IMG/VR virus record: IMGVR_UViG_3300036393_000004
Location: 1-21,771 of that record
Strand: one strand, 5' to 3'
Origin: a virus
DNA length: 21,771 nt
The translations under genes were made by a program, and so were the position numbers. The notes under the pieces are model-generated. The model saw only the letters and a list, made by a program, of their open reading frames with translations. It was not told the origin of the DNA and searched no databases. This document shows positions 13,650 through 21,491 of the stretch, one piece after another. Positions within the stretch are counted from its first letter, which is position 1. The number at the start of each line of letters is the position of its first letter.

Positions 13650-16600
13650 TTGAAGGTACTCAAGATCGCCGCCGTCGTGGTGGGAACCATTGCTGGTGTA
13701 GCGGCGATAGCTACCGGATTCGGAGCGCCTCTCGGCGTTGGTATTTTGGGCGCGACTTGGGGGACGATCGCTGCGACGGCCGGGCTGGTTAGCGCGGGCC
13801 TCAATCTTCTTTCGCCGGCCAAGCCTAAACAAGGATCGGCCGTCGGCTCAGTCACAGAGTGGCGAGCCGATCCACAGGCCGGGATACCCTACATCATGGG
13901 TAGAGCCGCGTACGGCGGCAACATCGTGCATCGGGATACGTGGGGCACTGAGGGCGCATATTTCGGCAATGTCTTCGTCTGGTCCGGCGGTGGACCGGTC
14001 GAAGAGATCGAAGCTTTCCAGATCGAACGGGCAAGCGTCAGCTTTTCTGGCAACGCAGCGACTGGAACATGGGCTGGCTTCGTCTGGCTGGATCGTCAGC
14101 TCGGCGCGGTGCCGGAGCCCACCGCACTGGCGCCTACGAATGGCACAATGCCGGGATGGGATTCGGCCAGCGACCTCAGCGGATATTGCGCCGGGTTGCT
14201 TGAAACCAAGTTCGACAAGGACGGCAAGAAGTGGGCCGGCGGGTTTCCGTCGAACCTCATGGCGATCATCAAGGGCGTGAAGGTCTATGATCCTCGCCTC
14301 GATAGCACCTATCCCGGCGGCTCGGGTTCGCACCGTCACGACGATGAGGATACGTGGGCCTACTCGACCAATCCCTGGCTGCACGCCATCACATGGTGGC
14401 TGGGTCGCCACCAGAATGGCAAGCGTGTCCTGGGCATCGGCGGGCCGGCCGATGGAATTGACCTCCCGCGCTATGTCGACGCCGCCAACATGGCGGACAC
14501 CAATAGCTGGACGATCAGCGGCGTCATCTCGTCGCTCGACAGCAAATGGGAGGTTCTGAAGAAAATCTGCCAAGCCGGCGGCGGTGTACCGATCCGGCTC
14601 GGCGGCATGCTCTCCTGCGATTTCAATGCGCCGCGCGTGAGCCTCGCCACGATCACTGCCAAGGACATCGTCGGCGACACCCGCATCGTCGCCACCCAGC
14701 CGCGTCGCGAGCGGATCAACACCGCAATCCCGCGCTTGCGCCTCGAAAGCCAAGGATGGGAGGTCACCAGCCTCAGCCCGATCTCCATCAACGACTATGT
14801 CACCGAAGACGGCGGCACGCGCACGCGCGAAATGGATTTCGAGTTGGTCAACGACGCCAATCAGGCCGCCGAACTGGGCCTGTATGAGGTCGCAAATTCC
14901 CGCGAGTTTGGCCCGATCTCGCTGGGCCTCAAGGTTCAGTGGATTGGCTACAAGCCGGGCGATTGCCTCACTCTGGACGTTGACGAACTGGGGCTGGATG
15001 GTCAGGCGGCCGTCGTTACAAGGCGTGAGCTGGACCCGGAATCAGCGGTCGCATCGCTCGACTTCGTTTCAGAGACGGCAGCCAAGCACCCGTTCTGCCT
15101 GGGTCAGACCGGTACTCCACCGCCGACGCCATCACTCACGCCGATCGACCTTTCCAACGTGCCGTCGCCCGGCTCGTCCGCGTGGGATGTAGACCCTGTC
15201 CAACTCACGGGCACCGGCGGGCAAGCCTTGCCGGCGCTGCGCGTGACGGGCGCCGTCGACAATCCAAACGCGGAAGCGATCGTCATCGAAATCCGCGAGG
15301 ATGGTGCGACCGACTGGACCGGCATGGAGATGCACTCTCCAGACCTGGCCTCGCGCGACCTTCTGAACGTAAAGCCGGGCTTCGATTACGAGGTGGCCGT
15401 CAGCTACATCGTCAGAGGCGTTCGCTCCGACCGATTGATCCTGGGGCCCGTCACGGCCGGCACAATCGACGGCATTGAAGGTGCGGCCGGTCTCAACAAT
15501 GCGACAGTCTTCCTGTTCAAGCGCAGCGCCACCACGCCGACCGTCCCGAGCACGACGGCAACCTATACCTTCGCCACGTCCGCGCTGACGGGCCACAATA
15601 ACGGCTGGACCCAGACCGTCCCGGCGGCTGACGGCAATCCCCTCTGGGTGACCGCAGCGGCGGCGTCCTCGTCGTCGGCGACCGATACCATCGCGGCGGG
15701 CGAGTGGGCCTCCCCGGTTATCCAGGCACAGGACGGCGCGGATGGCGGCACGGGCGCCAATGGCCTGAATACCGCGACCGTCTTCCTCTACCAGCGCGCG
15801 GCTTCCACGCCGAGCGTGCCGGGTTCAACGACGACCTACACTTTCGCAACGGGCGCTCTCTCCGGGACGCTAGGATCGTGGACCCAGACCGTCCCGGCCC
15901 ACAACGGAAATCCCCTCTACGTCACCACGGCGACCGCGCTGAGCGCGAACACGACGGACACCATCGCGACCGGCGAATGGGCGACGCCGCGCGTCATGGC
16001 GCAGGATGGCGCCGCCGGATCGGCCGGCACCAACAATGCAACGGTCTTCCTCTTCCGCCGGAACGCGACCACGCCAGCGGTGCCCAGCACGACGGCGACT
16101 TACACTTTCGCGACGGCGGCCCTTACGGGGCACAACAATAGCTGGACCCAGACGGTGCCTGCGGCGAACGGACAGCCGCTCTGGGTCACCGCCGCCACTG
16201 CATCCTCGTCGGGCGCCACCGATACCATCGCGACCGGGGAATGGGCGTCGCCCGTCATTCAGGCGCAGGACGGCGCTACCGGTGCGACCGGCGGCACAGG
16301 CGCGGCCGGGCTCAACGCGGCGACGGTCTTCCTGTTTCAGCGGGCGGCGTCTTCTCCATCGGTGCCCGGCTCGACGCTCACCTATACCTTCGCGACCGGC
16401 GTGCTTTCGGGCACGCTCGGAAGCTGGACGCAAACGGTGCCGGCGCATAATGGCAACCCGCTCTATGTGATCACCGCCACCGCGTTGAGCTCCAGCACGA
16501 CGGATACGATCGCGACCGGAGAGTGGTCGGCGGTGCGGGTCCTCGCGGAGAACGGAAACGACGGCTACGCCTTCGACCTGTCGGCCGGCTCTCTCGTCGT

Positions 16601-17345
16601 CGAGGCTGACTATGCGGGCACGATCAAGGTAGGTCAGCTTCCTCGCACCGTGACCGGCACGCTGCGCCAAGGCACGACGAACGTCACGGGTTCGGCGACC
16701 TGGACTATCGACGCCGAGTCCGGATGCGACGCTTCTATCAGCGGCGCCATCGCGTCGCTCGATGACGTGACCGGCAGCGGCTATTTCGACATGAAGGTTG
16801 TTTACGGTTCCTTCTCGCAGGTGCGTCGGGTCGGCGTCACCATGACGCTTGACGCTGCACCGGGCGGCAATGGCGACGAAGCGCAGACGACGTGGACCTG
16901 GCCGTCGGTATCGTCGACCAGTTATCCGAGTGATCCGCTCAGCATCATGGTGGTGCGCTCGAACGCGAGCGGCGAAATCGCGATGAGCATGGGCGTCACC
17001 TACACCCCGCCAGTCCCTGGCTCGCTCGGCACCAATTCCCTCCAGCTCGCCGGCAAGGCCGTCTATCGCCCGGTCAGTGGCGGCGCGTGGTCGGATTTCC
17101 CGGACCCGTCACCCGGCATCGCAGACGGCGAGACGCGCGGCACAGTCGGAACCGGCCGCCGCTTCGAGACGTCGCCGGGCGAACAGGAGACCGATCAGAC
17201 AACCGGCTCCCTGTCATTCGCCGGCACGAAGACGGGTCTCACGGCGAACACGCAATATCAGGTTGGCGTCATGCTTCGCCGCTTCGCCGGCACCTATACC
17301 AGCGGCTACGTGCCTTACGGCTCCGCCACCTTCGACGGTCTCTAG
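13650..17345 (+). CDS. Tail tip / host-specificity protein (lambda J-like)
   Basis: 1231 residues. An N-terminal hydrophobic region (residues about 5-55) precedes AVGSVTEWRADPQAGIPYIMGRA, a common opening of J-like central tail proteins. The hub region follows (WLHAITWWLGRHQNGKRVLG, IDLPRYVDAANMADTNSW, KICQAGGGVPIRLGGMLSCD, RERINTAIPRL), then a fibronectin-like segment near residues 520-605, a block of four 75-90 residue repeats, and a beta-rich C-terminus. The start is TTG 13650 with AAAGGA at 13637-13642; no in-frame ATG or GTG lies nearby. It forms the tail tip and probably contacts the receptor through the C-terminal repeats. It is the final structural gene before the fibre-assembly-like gene. 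Confidence 0.85.
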   Translation: MKVLKIAAVVVGTIAGVAAIATGFGAPLGVGILGATWGTIAATAGLVSAGLNLLSPAKPKQGSAVGSVTEWRADPQAGIPYIMGRAAYGGNIVHRDTWGTEGAYFGNVFVWSGGGPVEEIEAFQIERASVSFSGNAATGTWAGFVWLDRQLGAVPEPTALAPTNGTMPGWDSASDLSGYCAGLLETKFDKDGKKWAGGFPSNLMAIIKGVKVYDPRLDSTYPGGSGSHRHDDEDTWAYSTNPWLHAITWWLGRHQNGKRVLGIGGPADGIDLPRYVDAANMADTNSWTISGVISSLDSKWEVLKKICQAGGGVPIRLGGMLSCDFNAPRVSLATITAKDIVGDTRIVATQPRRERINTAIPRLRLESQGWEVTSLSPISINDYVTEDGGTRTREMDFELVNDANQAAELGLYEVANSREFGPISLGLKVQWIGYKPGDCLTLDVDELGLDGQAAVVTRRELDPESAVASLDFVSETAAKHPFCLGQTGTPPPTPSLTPIDLSNVPSPGSSAWDVDPVQLTGTGGQALPALRVTGAVDNPNAEAIVIEIREDGATDWTGMEMHSPDLASRDLLNVKPGFDYEVAVSYIVRGVRSDRLILGPVTAGTIDGIEGAAGLNNATVFLFKRSATTPTVPSTTATYTFATSALTGHNNGWTQTVPAADGNPLWVTAAAASSSSATDTIAAGEWASPVIQAQDGADGGTGANGLNTATVFLYQRAASTPSVPGSTTTYTFATGALSGTLGSWTQTVPAHNGNPLYVTTATALSANTTDTIATGEWATPRVMAQDGAAGSAGTNNATVFLFRRNATTPAVPSTTATYTFATAALTGHNNSWTQTVPAANGQPLWVTAATASSSGATDTIATGEWASPVIQAQDGATGATGGTGAAGLNAATVFLFQRAASSPSVPGSTLTYTFATGVLSGTLGSWTQTVPAHNGNPLYVITATALSSSTTDTIATGEWSAVRVLAENGNDGYAFDLSAGSLVVEADYAGTIKVGQLPRTVTGTLRQGTTNVTGSATWTIDAESGCDASISGAIASLDDVTGSGYFDMKVVYGSFSQVRRVGVTMTLDAAPGGNGDEAQTTWTWPSVSSTSYPSDPLSIMVVRSNASGEIAMSMGVTYTPPVPGSLGTNSLQLAGKAVYRPVSGGAWSDFPDPSPGIADGETRGTVGTGRRFETSPGEQETDQTTGSLSFAGTKTGLTANTQYQVGVMLRRFAGTYTSGYVPYGSATFDGL
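15489..16557 (+). repeat. A-B-A-B repeat block in the host-specificity gene
   Basis: Repeats start at 15489 (A1), 15762 (B1), 16026 (A2) and 16308 (B2). All share ATVFL-x-RxA-TP-VP-TYTFATxxL followed by WTQTVPA, NPLxV and DTIAxGEW. A copies have TGHNN before WTQTVPA and end ASPVIQAQDGA. B copies have SGTLGS, then AHNGNPLYV. A1-A2 and B1-B2 are closer to each other than A is to B. The units therefore arose by duplicating a pair about 180 residues long. Confidence 0.85.
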
Positions 17346-17357
17346 GAGGCTCCAAAG

Positions 17358-17759
17358 ATGGCGAAACAATGGGCCATTGTCCGGATCGACACCGGCGAGA
17401 TCAAGGCCACCCCGACGCTTCCCGACAATGAGCATCCGCGCGACGAGCGATACGCTGACTGGAGCGAGGACGATTTCAGCTTCCACGAACTGGCCTCCAT
17501 CTGCCCCGATAGCAATCAGGCGATCCTCAACCGCACTACGTGGGACTGGGAAGAAGACCTGACCAATTGCTGGACGCAGTTGCGCGCCGAGCGGGACCGT
17601 CGCCTTGGCCAGACCGATTGGTACGAGCGGCCTTCCGTTGTCGCGCAGACTGATCCTGACCTTCATGCGGCTCGCCTCGCCTACTGCCAGGCGCTCCGCG
17701 ACCTTCCCGCAAACACCGCCGATCCCCGCGAACCCGAATGGCCGGAGGTGCCCGCATGA
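17358..17759 (+). CDS. Tail fibre assembly-like protein (Phage_tail_APC-type domain)
   Basis: The 133-residue protein ends in a region typical of the Phage_tail_APC domain: LRAERDRRLGQTDWYERP, then ARLAYCQALRDLP and EPEWPEVP. Such proteins follow the tail fibre or J-like gene and are thought to be assembly helpers for it. The N-terminal half (WAIVRIDTGEIKATPTLPD) is a small beta region. AGGAGG at 17344-17349 lies eight bases before the ATG and overlaps the stop of the upstream gene. The next gene starts inside its stop (17756-17759). Domain call good; role by analogy. Confidence 0.75.
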   Translation: MAKQWAIVRIDTGEIKATPTLPDNEHPRDERYADWSEDDFSFHELASICPDSNQAILNRTTWDWEEDLTNCWTQLRAERDRRLGQTDWYERPSVVAQTDPDLHAARLAYCQALRDLPANTADPREPEWPEVPA

Positions 17760-18085
17760 AGCAACTGATCCTCCTCGCCGCTCTGCTTCTCGGGTCATGT
17801 GAACCGGGCCAAGGTTCGGACGGCTACGCCTTCGGCCGCTGTCCGCTCAATCGCACCAGCTTCACCGTGACGATGGCCTTCCATCCCACGATCGCGGATC
17901 TGCGACGCGCGGCCGATCGGGTTGGCGCGTCGATCGAGAGCGGCCGAGAGGCATTCGCTTGGGGGACGTTCTCGCCATCCCGGCCCGTCTGCTCGATCCA
18001 TGTGATCGCCCCTCAGAACCAATGGCGGCCCGAACGATGGGGGCACGAGCTGGCGCACTGCGCCTGCGGTAGCTGGCATCGCTAG
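17756..18085 (+). CDS. Small lipoprotein with HExxH zincin-like motif
   Basis: The 109-residue product opens MKQLILLAALLLGSC, a signal peptide with lipobox LLGSC (Cys15). Near the C-terminus it has WGHELAHCACGSWH: His97, Glu98 and His101 form HExxH, and His108 seven residues later could be a third zinc ligand. This spacing is one residue longer than the metzincin HExxHxxGxxH. Small proteins ending in HELxHC-x-GxxH occur in proteobacteria and phages; I recall them as uncharacterised putative metalloproteins. It begins the lysis region, coupled by ATGA to the previous gene. A periplasmic hydrolase aiding lysis, or an envelope-modifying moron, are both possible. Confidence 0.6.
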   Translation: MKQLILLAALLLGSCEPGQGSDGYAFGRCPLNRTSFTVTMAFHPTIADLRRAADRVGASIESGREAFAWGTFSPSRPVCSIHVIAPQNQWRPERWGHELAHCACGSWHR

Positions 18086-18100
18086 CGGGAGAGTAGGCGT

Positions 18101-18544
18101 ATGAACTGGATCGATATCGCCATCGGGGCCGTTGGCGGCGGCGGCCTCACGACGATCATCGGTCACCTCATCCGTGCCAGAGTTTCGACCCATTCGACGG
18201 ATCGAACCGTCAACGCCGACCTGCAGAAGCACTGGACGGAAACGATGGTCGGCCTCGTTGATGCCCTCCGTGGCGAACTTCACGACGCGCGCCAGAAGGT
18301 GGCCGACTATCTGGAGTTGAAAGAGAAGCTCGCGCACCTCGAGGAGGCGTTGGACCATATCCACGCCATGCTGAACGCCGAAGGCGATATCGAGATCGGC
18401 GCGGCTCAACGACGTGCGCAGGCCTTCTTGCGTCGCATGCGGCCGGATCCTGCCACGGAAAAGGGCGAGCAGCGCCAGAGCGTGCAGCGCGCGATCAGCG
18501 CGAAGCGGCTGGAGCGGGACGTCAGCGACGGGAAGATCGACTGA
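18101..18544 (+). CDS. Membrane-anchored coiled-coil protein of the lysis region
   Basis: The 147-residue product has one N-terminal hydrophobic segment (residues about 5-24, Gly-rich) and a long helical part (VNADLQKHWTETMVGLVDAL, KVADYLELKEKLAHLEEALD), then a basic tail. GGGAGAG at 18087-18093 precedes the ATG by seven bases. Such proteins are common next to endolysin genes. The layout resembles an i-spanin, but a better spanin pair is present at 20606-21333. The short Gly-rich membrane segment and coil could also suit a lysis regulator. Not recognised as a named family. Confidence 0.5.
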   Translation: MNWIDIAIGAVGGGGLTTIIGHLIRARVSTHSTDRTVNADLQKHWTETMVGLVDALRGELHDARQKVADYLELKEKLAHLEEALDHIHAMLNAEGDIEIGAAQRRAQAFLRRMRPDPATEKGEQRQSVQRAISAKRLERDVSDGKID

Positions 18545-18590
18545 GCATCTCGCCAGGACCCTTCTCGGCGACCTCGAAAGGACTAGAGCA

Positions 18591-19268
18591 ATGAACCTCG
18601 CTGATTTTCAGCGCTGGCTTGTCGCGCATGGGCAGCCGATCGTCGTTGACGGTCTGCGCGGTCCCGCCACCCGCGCCGCGATCCTCGCCGCGTTCGCCAA
18701 TCGGAACGCGCCGGCCGTGACGTCCCACGACATCGATGGGTTCGCGCGTCGTCTCGGGGGCACGGCGAAGCAGGTCCGCGCGGTATCGATCGTCGAGAGC
18801 GCCGGCGGCGGCTTCAATGAGGCCGGGCAGCCGAAGGCGCTCTACGAGCGCCACTATGCCTGGCGCCGGCTGCGGATTGTCATCCCGCTGCTCAGCAACC
18901 CGGCGCCGGGCGGCTACACGATGGACGCCGATCGCGATGGCCTGAATGACAGTTGGGAGAAGATCGCCGACATGGCGATGCGCAACCCGCTGGTCGCGTT
19001 CGAAAGCGCCTCGTTCGGCAAATTCCAGATCATGGGAGCATGGGCAGCGCAGCTCGGCTATGCCAATGCGATCGAGTTCGCCTATGCGCTGAGCCGCAGC
19101 GAGGCGGCGCACTATGAGGCGCTCTGTCGCTACATCGAGCGGCTGGGCGGCGCGGCGAAGTTTCGGGCCCTCTCGACAGATTGGCGCGAGAACACGCCGT
19201 TTGCCGAATTCTACAACGGCAAGAACCAGAAGGGCTATGACCGCCGGCTCGCCGAGGCAATGCGGTGA
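18591..19268 (+). CDS. Endolysin, N-acetylmuramidase (DUF3380-type)
   Basis: The 225-residue protein has a short N-terminal peptidoglycan-binding-like segment (FQRWL, VVDGLRGPATRAAILAAF). The muramidase domain follows, with AVSIVESAGGGF (Glu69 the likely catalytic acid), KALYERHYAW, SASFGKFQIMG and FYNGKNQKGYDRRLAEA near the C-terminus, the order seen in this family. Residues 112-123 form an EF-hand-like loop. There is no signal peptide, so it needs a holin for release. AAAGGA at 18577-18582 lies eight bases before ATG 18591. The GTG of the next membrane gene overlaps its stop. Cleaves the glycan backbone of the host wall. Confidence 0.85.
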   Translation: MNLADFQRWLVAHGQPIVVDGLRGPATRAAILAAFANRNAPAVTSHDIDGFARRLGGTAKQVRAVSIVESAGGGFNEAGQPKALYERHYAWRRLRIVIPLLSNPAPGGYTMDADRDGLNDSWEKIADMAMRNPLVAFESASFGKFQIMGAWAAQLGYANAIEFAYALSRSEAAHYEALCRYIERLGGAAKFRALSTDWRENTPFAEFYNGKNQKGYDRRLAEAMR

Positions 19269-19753
19269 CGGGTCCAATCGATGACGAGGCGCTGGTCCGC
19301 GCACTCCGCGCTATCGCGCAGCCGGAGAAGCCGTCGCGCATTCCCGGCTGGCCTCCGCGCGACTGGCGGGCCTTCGTTGCACTGCTAGGCTCTGTCGCCG
19401 GCGCGGCCGTCCTGACTGCCTTCGCCGCTTGGCTGGTCTGGATCCTGTGGAAGGGCGGCTGGCCGCTCGAGACGGCCGACAAGCGCATTGAGGCCCTCGC
19501 CTGGGCACTGCTCGGCATCCTCGCCACGGTGGGAATTGTGCTGGTCGGGCTCGGCATGGCGATCAATCGTCGCACCGTGAAGGGCAAGGCGGGCCTGATC
19601 GAGTTCGAGGCCAGCGGCGGCGATGAAGCCCAGCCGGCGGCGACGGCAACTACGACAACCACCGTCTCGGTCCCCGTTCCGCCTGCCCCGCCCGGGGACG
19701 CTTCGCCGGACGGCGGCGGGCCCGTCGGCCCAAACATGGAGGATCGGCAATGA
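19265..19753 (+). CDS. Two-TM membrane protein, holin candidate
   Basis: The 162-residue protein has two hydrophobic helices, about residues 38-62 (ALLGSVAGAAVLTAFAAWLV) and 77-98 (ALAWALLGILATVGIVLVGL), with a basic turn and a long Thr/Pro/Gly-rich tail. It starts at GTG 19265, overlapping the endolysin stop, and its own stop overlaps the next ATG. The position directly after the endolysin and the two-helix layout suggest a class II-type holin, but the large polar tail is unusual for one. It could instead be an antiholin or pinholin partner of the 67-residue protein downstream. Confidence 0.55.
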   Translation: MTGPIDDEALVRALRAIAQPEKPSRIPGWPPRDWRAFVALLGSVAGAAVLTAFAAWLVWILWKGGWPLETADKRIEALAWALLGILATVGIVLVGLGMAINRRTVKGKAGLIEFEASGGDEAQPAATATTTTTVSVPVPPAPPGDASPDGGGPVGPNMEDRQ

Positions 19754-19953
19754 TCGGCAGCGCGCTTCTCGTCATCTGGGGGCTTGGCGCCATGCTGGTG
19801 CTGAGCTGGGCCATGCGGGCAACCCGGGGCTGGGTTGAGCAGTCCGCGGGCGCCGCCGCCGCACTGTTGTGGCCGATCGTCGTGTGCGTCCTTCTCAGCC
19901 TCATCTTCCTCGATTGGCGCGCCGCGCGCCGTCTGAAAGGCAGGGTGCTCTGA
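19750..19953 (+). CDS. Small two-TM membrane protein, holin candidate
   Basis: The 67-residue protein is nearly all membrane: helix one at about residues 3-23 (SALLVIWGLGAMLVLSWAM), a short basic loop (RATRGW), and helix two at about 35-55 (AAAALLWPIVVCVLLSLIFL), with a basic C-terminus (DWRAARRLKGRVL). Size, two helices and charged tail match small class II holins. It overlaps the upstream membrane gene by ATGA, and its stop overlaps the next ATG at 19953. It may form the pore that releases the endolysin; the tandem pair leaves open which is holin and which is antiholin. Confidence 0.55.
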   Translation: MIGSALLVIWGLGAMLVLSWAMRATRGWVEQSAGAAAALLWPIVVCVLLSLIFLDWRAARRLKGRVL

Positions 19954-20594
19954 TGGGGGCGGTCAGCGTCTTCTTCATCGAGCCGACCGATCGCGAGCGG
20001 CGGTCGCTGCGCAGGTATCGTTCGAGCGAAAAGGCAAAATGCTCGGCATCGGGCTATGGCTACTGCAACGCTGAGGTCCCGATCGGGGAAGGACCCGCCG
20101 GAAGCTCGTCTCGGAGTTGGTCAACACGGTCGGAGGCGCTCGCGCTCGACAGTCGCTGGCCGATATCTTGCGCTTGCGGCTACGAGTTCGCCGACGACGA
20201 TCAATGGCAGCTCTTCACGCGGCACATATACCGCCGCCCTGATACGGGCGAGGAGATGACGCTTCACGATGCGCCTGTCGGGGCGTGCTGGAACGCCTTC
20301 TGGATGGCGGAATTCCGAGCTGCTCGACCACGGCCGTGCTTCGGTATCGGCGACGACGGCCGGAGCCTGGTGGTGAAGTTGCCGGGCAATCACGACTGGA
20401 TGATCGACGAGCGGGCCAGCAACTGCACGATGCCCGACGATCACACCCACAAATGCTGGGTGCGGATCGGCCGGCCGGAAGATGGCACGCTGCACGTCGA
20501 CAAGAACGGCCACACCTGCGCCGCCGGCGCCGGGAGCATCATGGTCCCTGGCTATCACGGCTTCCTGCATCACGGCCACCTCACCGACTGCTGA
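19953..20594 (+). CDS. Cys/His-rich protein of unknown function
   Basis: The 213-residue protein has CxC at 73-75 and further Cys at 30, 38, 112, 129, 158, 168, 189 and 213. The C-terminal half has RSLVVKLPGNHDWMIDERAS, then NCTMPDDHTHKCWVRIG, VDKNGHTCAAGAGSI and GYHGFLHHG. I recall proteins with the same C-terminal block (ASNC, H-CWVRHG, TC-AGAGSI, YHGFL) in many unrelated tailed phages, usually listed as hypothetical. The Cys/His pattern suggests metal binding; no catalytic motif is obvious. Start at ATG 19953, overlapping the upstream stop. It sits within the lysis region between holin candidates and spanins. Confidence 0.6.
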   Translation: MGAVSVFFIEPTDRERRSLRRYRSSEKAKCSASGYGYCNAEVPIGEGPAGSSSRSWSTRSEALALDSRWPISCACGYEFADDDQWQLFTRHIYRRPDTGEEMTLHDAPVGACWNAFWMAEFRAARPRPCFGIGDDGRSLVVKLPGNHDWMIDERASNCTMPDDHTHKCWVRIGRPEDGTLHVDKNGHTCAAGAGSIMVPGYHGFLHHGHLTDC

Positions 20595-20605
20595 AGGAGC
20601 GACAG

Positions 20606-21010
20606 ATGCCCTCATTGACTTGGCGGCTCGCCGGCATGATCGGCGCGCCCATTGCGATCATCCTCGCGATCGTCCTCGCGGTGGTGACGATCCAGAAAAA
20701 TTCCGTCATCGGCGCGCTGCGCGACGACAAGGCGGCCCTAACGAAGTCCCGCGACGACGCACTGCGCGATCTTACCCAATGCCGAGCCAACCGGATCACG
20801 CTCGACGAGGCGATCCGCCGTCAGAATTCGGCCGTGGCGGCCGCCCGGGCGGCCGGAGAGGCCCGGATCGCCGAGCTCGACAGATTGGCGGCAGAGGCGC
20901 GGCGCACGGCCGCCAGCGCCCGTGCGCGCGCGAACTCCATCCTGTCTCGCCAAGCGACGGGCAATGCCTGTGCCGACGCGGAGGCACTGATCAGGGAGAC
21001 GCTGCAATGA
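20606..21010 (+). CDS. i-spanin (Rz-like)
   Basis: The 134-residue protein has one N-terminal transmembrane helix (about residues 8-30, LAGMIGAPIAIILAIVLAVV) and then an almost continuous helix with heptad-like charge (LRDDKAALTKSRDDALRDL, ARAAGEARIAELDRLAAEAR). This is the layout of Rz-type inner-membrane spanins, which join an outer-membrane lipoprotein to fuse the membranes in the last step of lysis. GAAGGAG at 20593-20599 is a good ribosome site six bases before the ATG. Its stop overlaps the ATG of the lipoprotein gene that follows (ATGA). Confidence 0.75.
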   Translation: MPSLTWRLAGMIGAPIAIILAIVLAVVTIQKNSVIGALRDDKAALTKSRDDALRDLTQCRANRITLDEAIRRQNSAVAAARAAGEARIAELDRLAAEARRTAASARARANSILSRQATGNACADAEALIRETLQ

Positions 21011-21333
21011 GCGACATGCGCCTATACGATGCAGGGGTAGGATGCCTCAACTGGATCATCCTCGCGATCGTGATCTCCGCCTTGGCCGGGTGCACCTCAG
21101 CGCCGGCGGCGGCCCCTGAGCCGATAATTCGGACAGTAGAGGTTCAAGTTCCGGTACCACAGCCATGCGATGCAGCGACGCGGATCGGAGAGGCTCCAGC
21201 CTATCCCGATTCGGATCAGGCATTGGGCGCTGCGTCCGGCATCTTCAAGCAGGTCCAGCTCCTCCTCGCCGGCCGGGCGTTGCGTCGCGACCGTCTCGCG
21301 ACGATCGAGGGTGCGCTTCGAGCGTGTCGATAG
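21007..21333 (+). CDS. o-spanin (Rz1-like lipoprotein)
   Basis: The 108-residue product has a hydrophobic signal with lipobox LAGC (Cys29), then a Pro/Ala-rich stretch (APAAAPEP, VPVPQPC) and a short helical C-terminus ending in RACR. A proline-rich lipoprotein immediately after an Rz-like gene is the expected outer-membrane spanin partner. The N-region before the hydrophobic core is longer than usual (about 14 residues). The genes overlap by 4 bp rather than being nested, which places the pair in the overlapping-separate class. A 6-bp inverted repeat follows the stop. Confidence 0.7.
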   Translation: MSDMRLYDAGVGCLNWIILAIVISALAGCTSAPAAAPEPIIRTVEVQVPVPQPCDAATRIGEAPAYPDSDQALGAASGIFKQVQLLLAGRALRRDRLATIEGALRACR

Positions 21334-21347
21334 TCTGACATTCAGAC
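21333..21347 (+). terminator. Perfect 6-bp inverted repeat after the spanin stop
   Basis: gtctga and tcagac pair with a CAT loop directly at the spanin stop codon (TAG 21331-21333). No T-run follows, so this is at best a weak or processing-type hairpin rather than a standard intrinsic terminator. Confidence 0.25.
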
Positions 21348-21491
21348 ACCACCGCCGGCGCAACATGCCGGGCGGGGGGACCGCGCTACCAACGCGGCCA
21401 CCGACGAGCGCGAACTCGTCACGCGCGGCCCGGCCGTGCCACGCGATCCCGCACCCGTGCACCGGGCGGGACCAATTGGACAGAAACCTTC
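21348..21491 (+). other. GC-rich non-coding gap with three predicted hairpins
   Basis: No credible gene lies here. Hairpin 1 (21381-21397) has ccgcg/cgcgg around a 7-nt loop. Hairpin 2 (21403-21420) has gacgag/ctcgtc around a 6-nt loop. Hairpin 3 (21447-21471) has tcccgc/gcggga with an inner 3-bp stem. All are visible by direct pairing. It may be a structured leader for the methylase gene or a transcript end; it does not fold as a standard tRNA. Confidence 0.4.

Noticed and set aside
18101-18544. Second i-spanin
   Set aside because: The membrane-plus-coil layout fits, but no lipoprotein partner follows it directly and a full Rz/Rz1-like pair lies at 20606-21333.
21381-21397. tRNA-like anticodon arm (5-bp stem, 7-nt loop with T at the position 33 equivalent)
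   Set aside because: No matching D-arm, T-loop consensus or 7-bp acceptor stem can be built around it on either strand.
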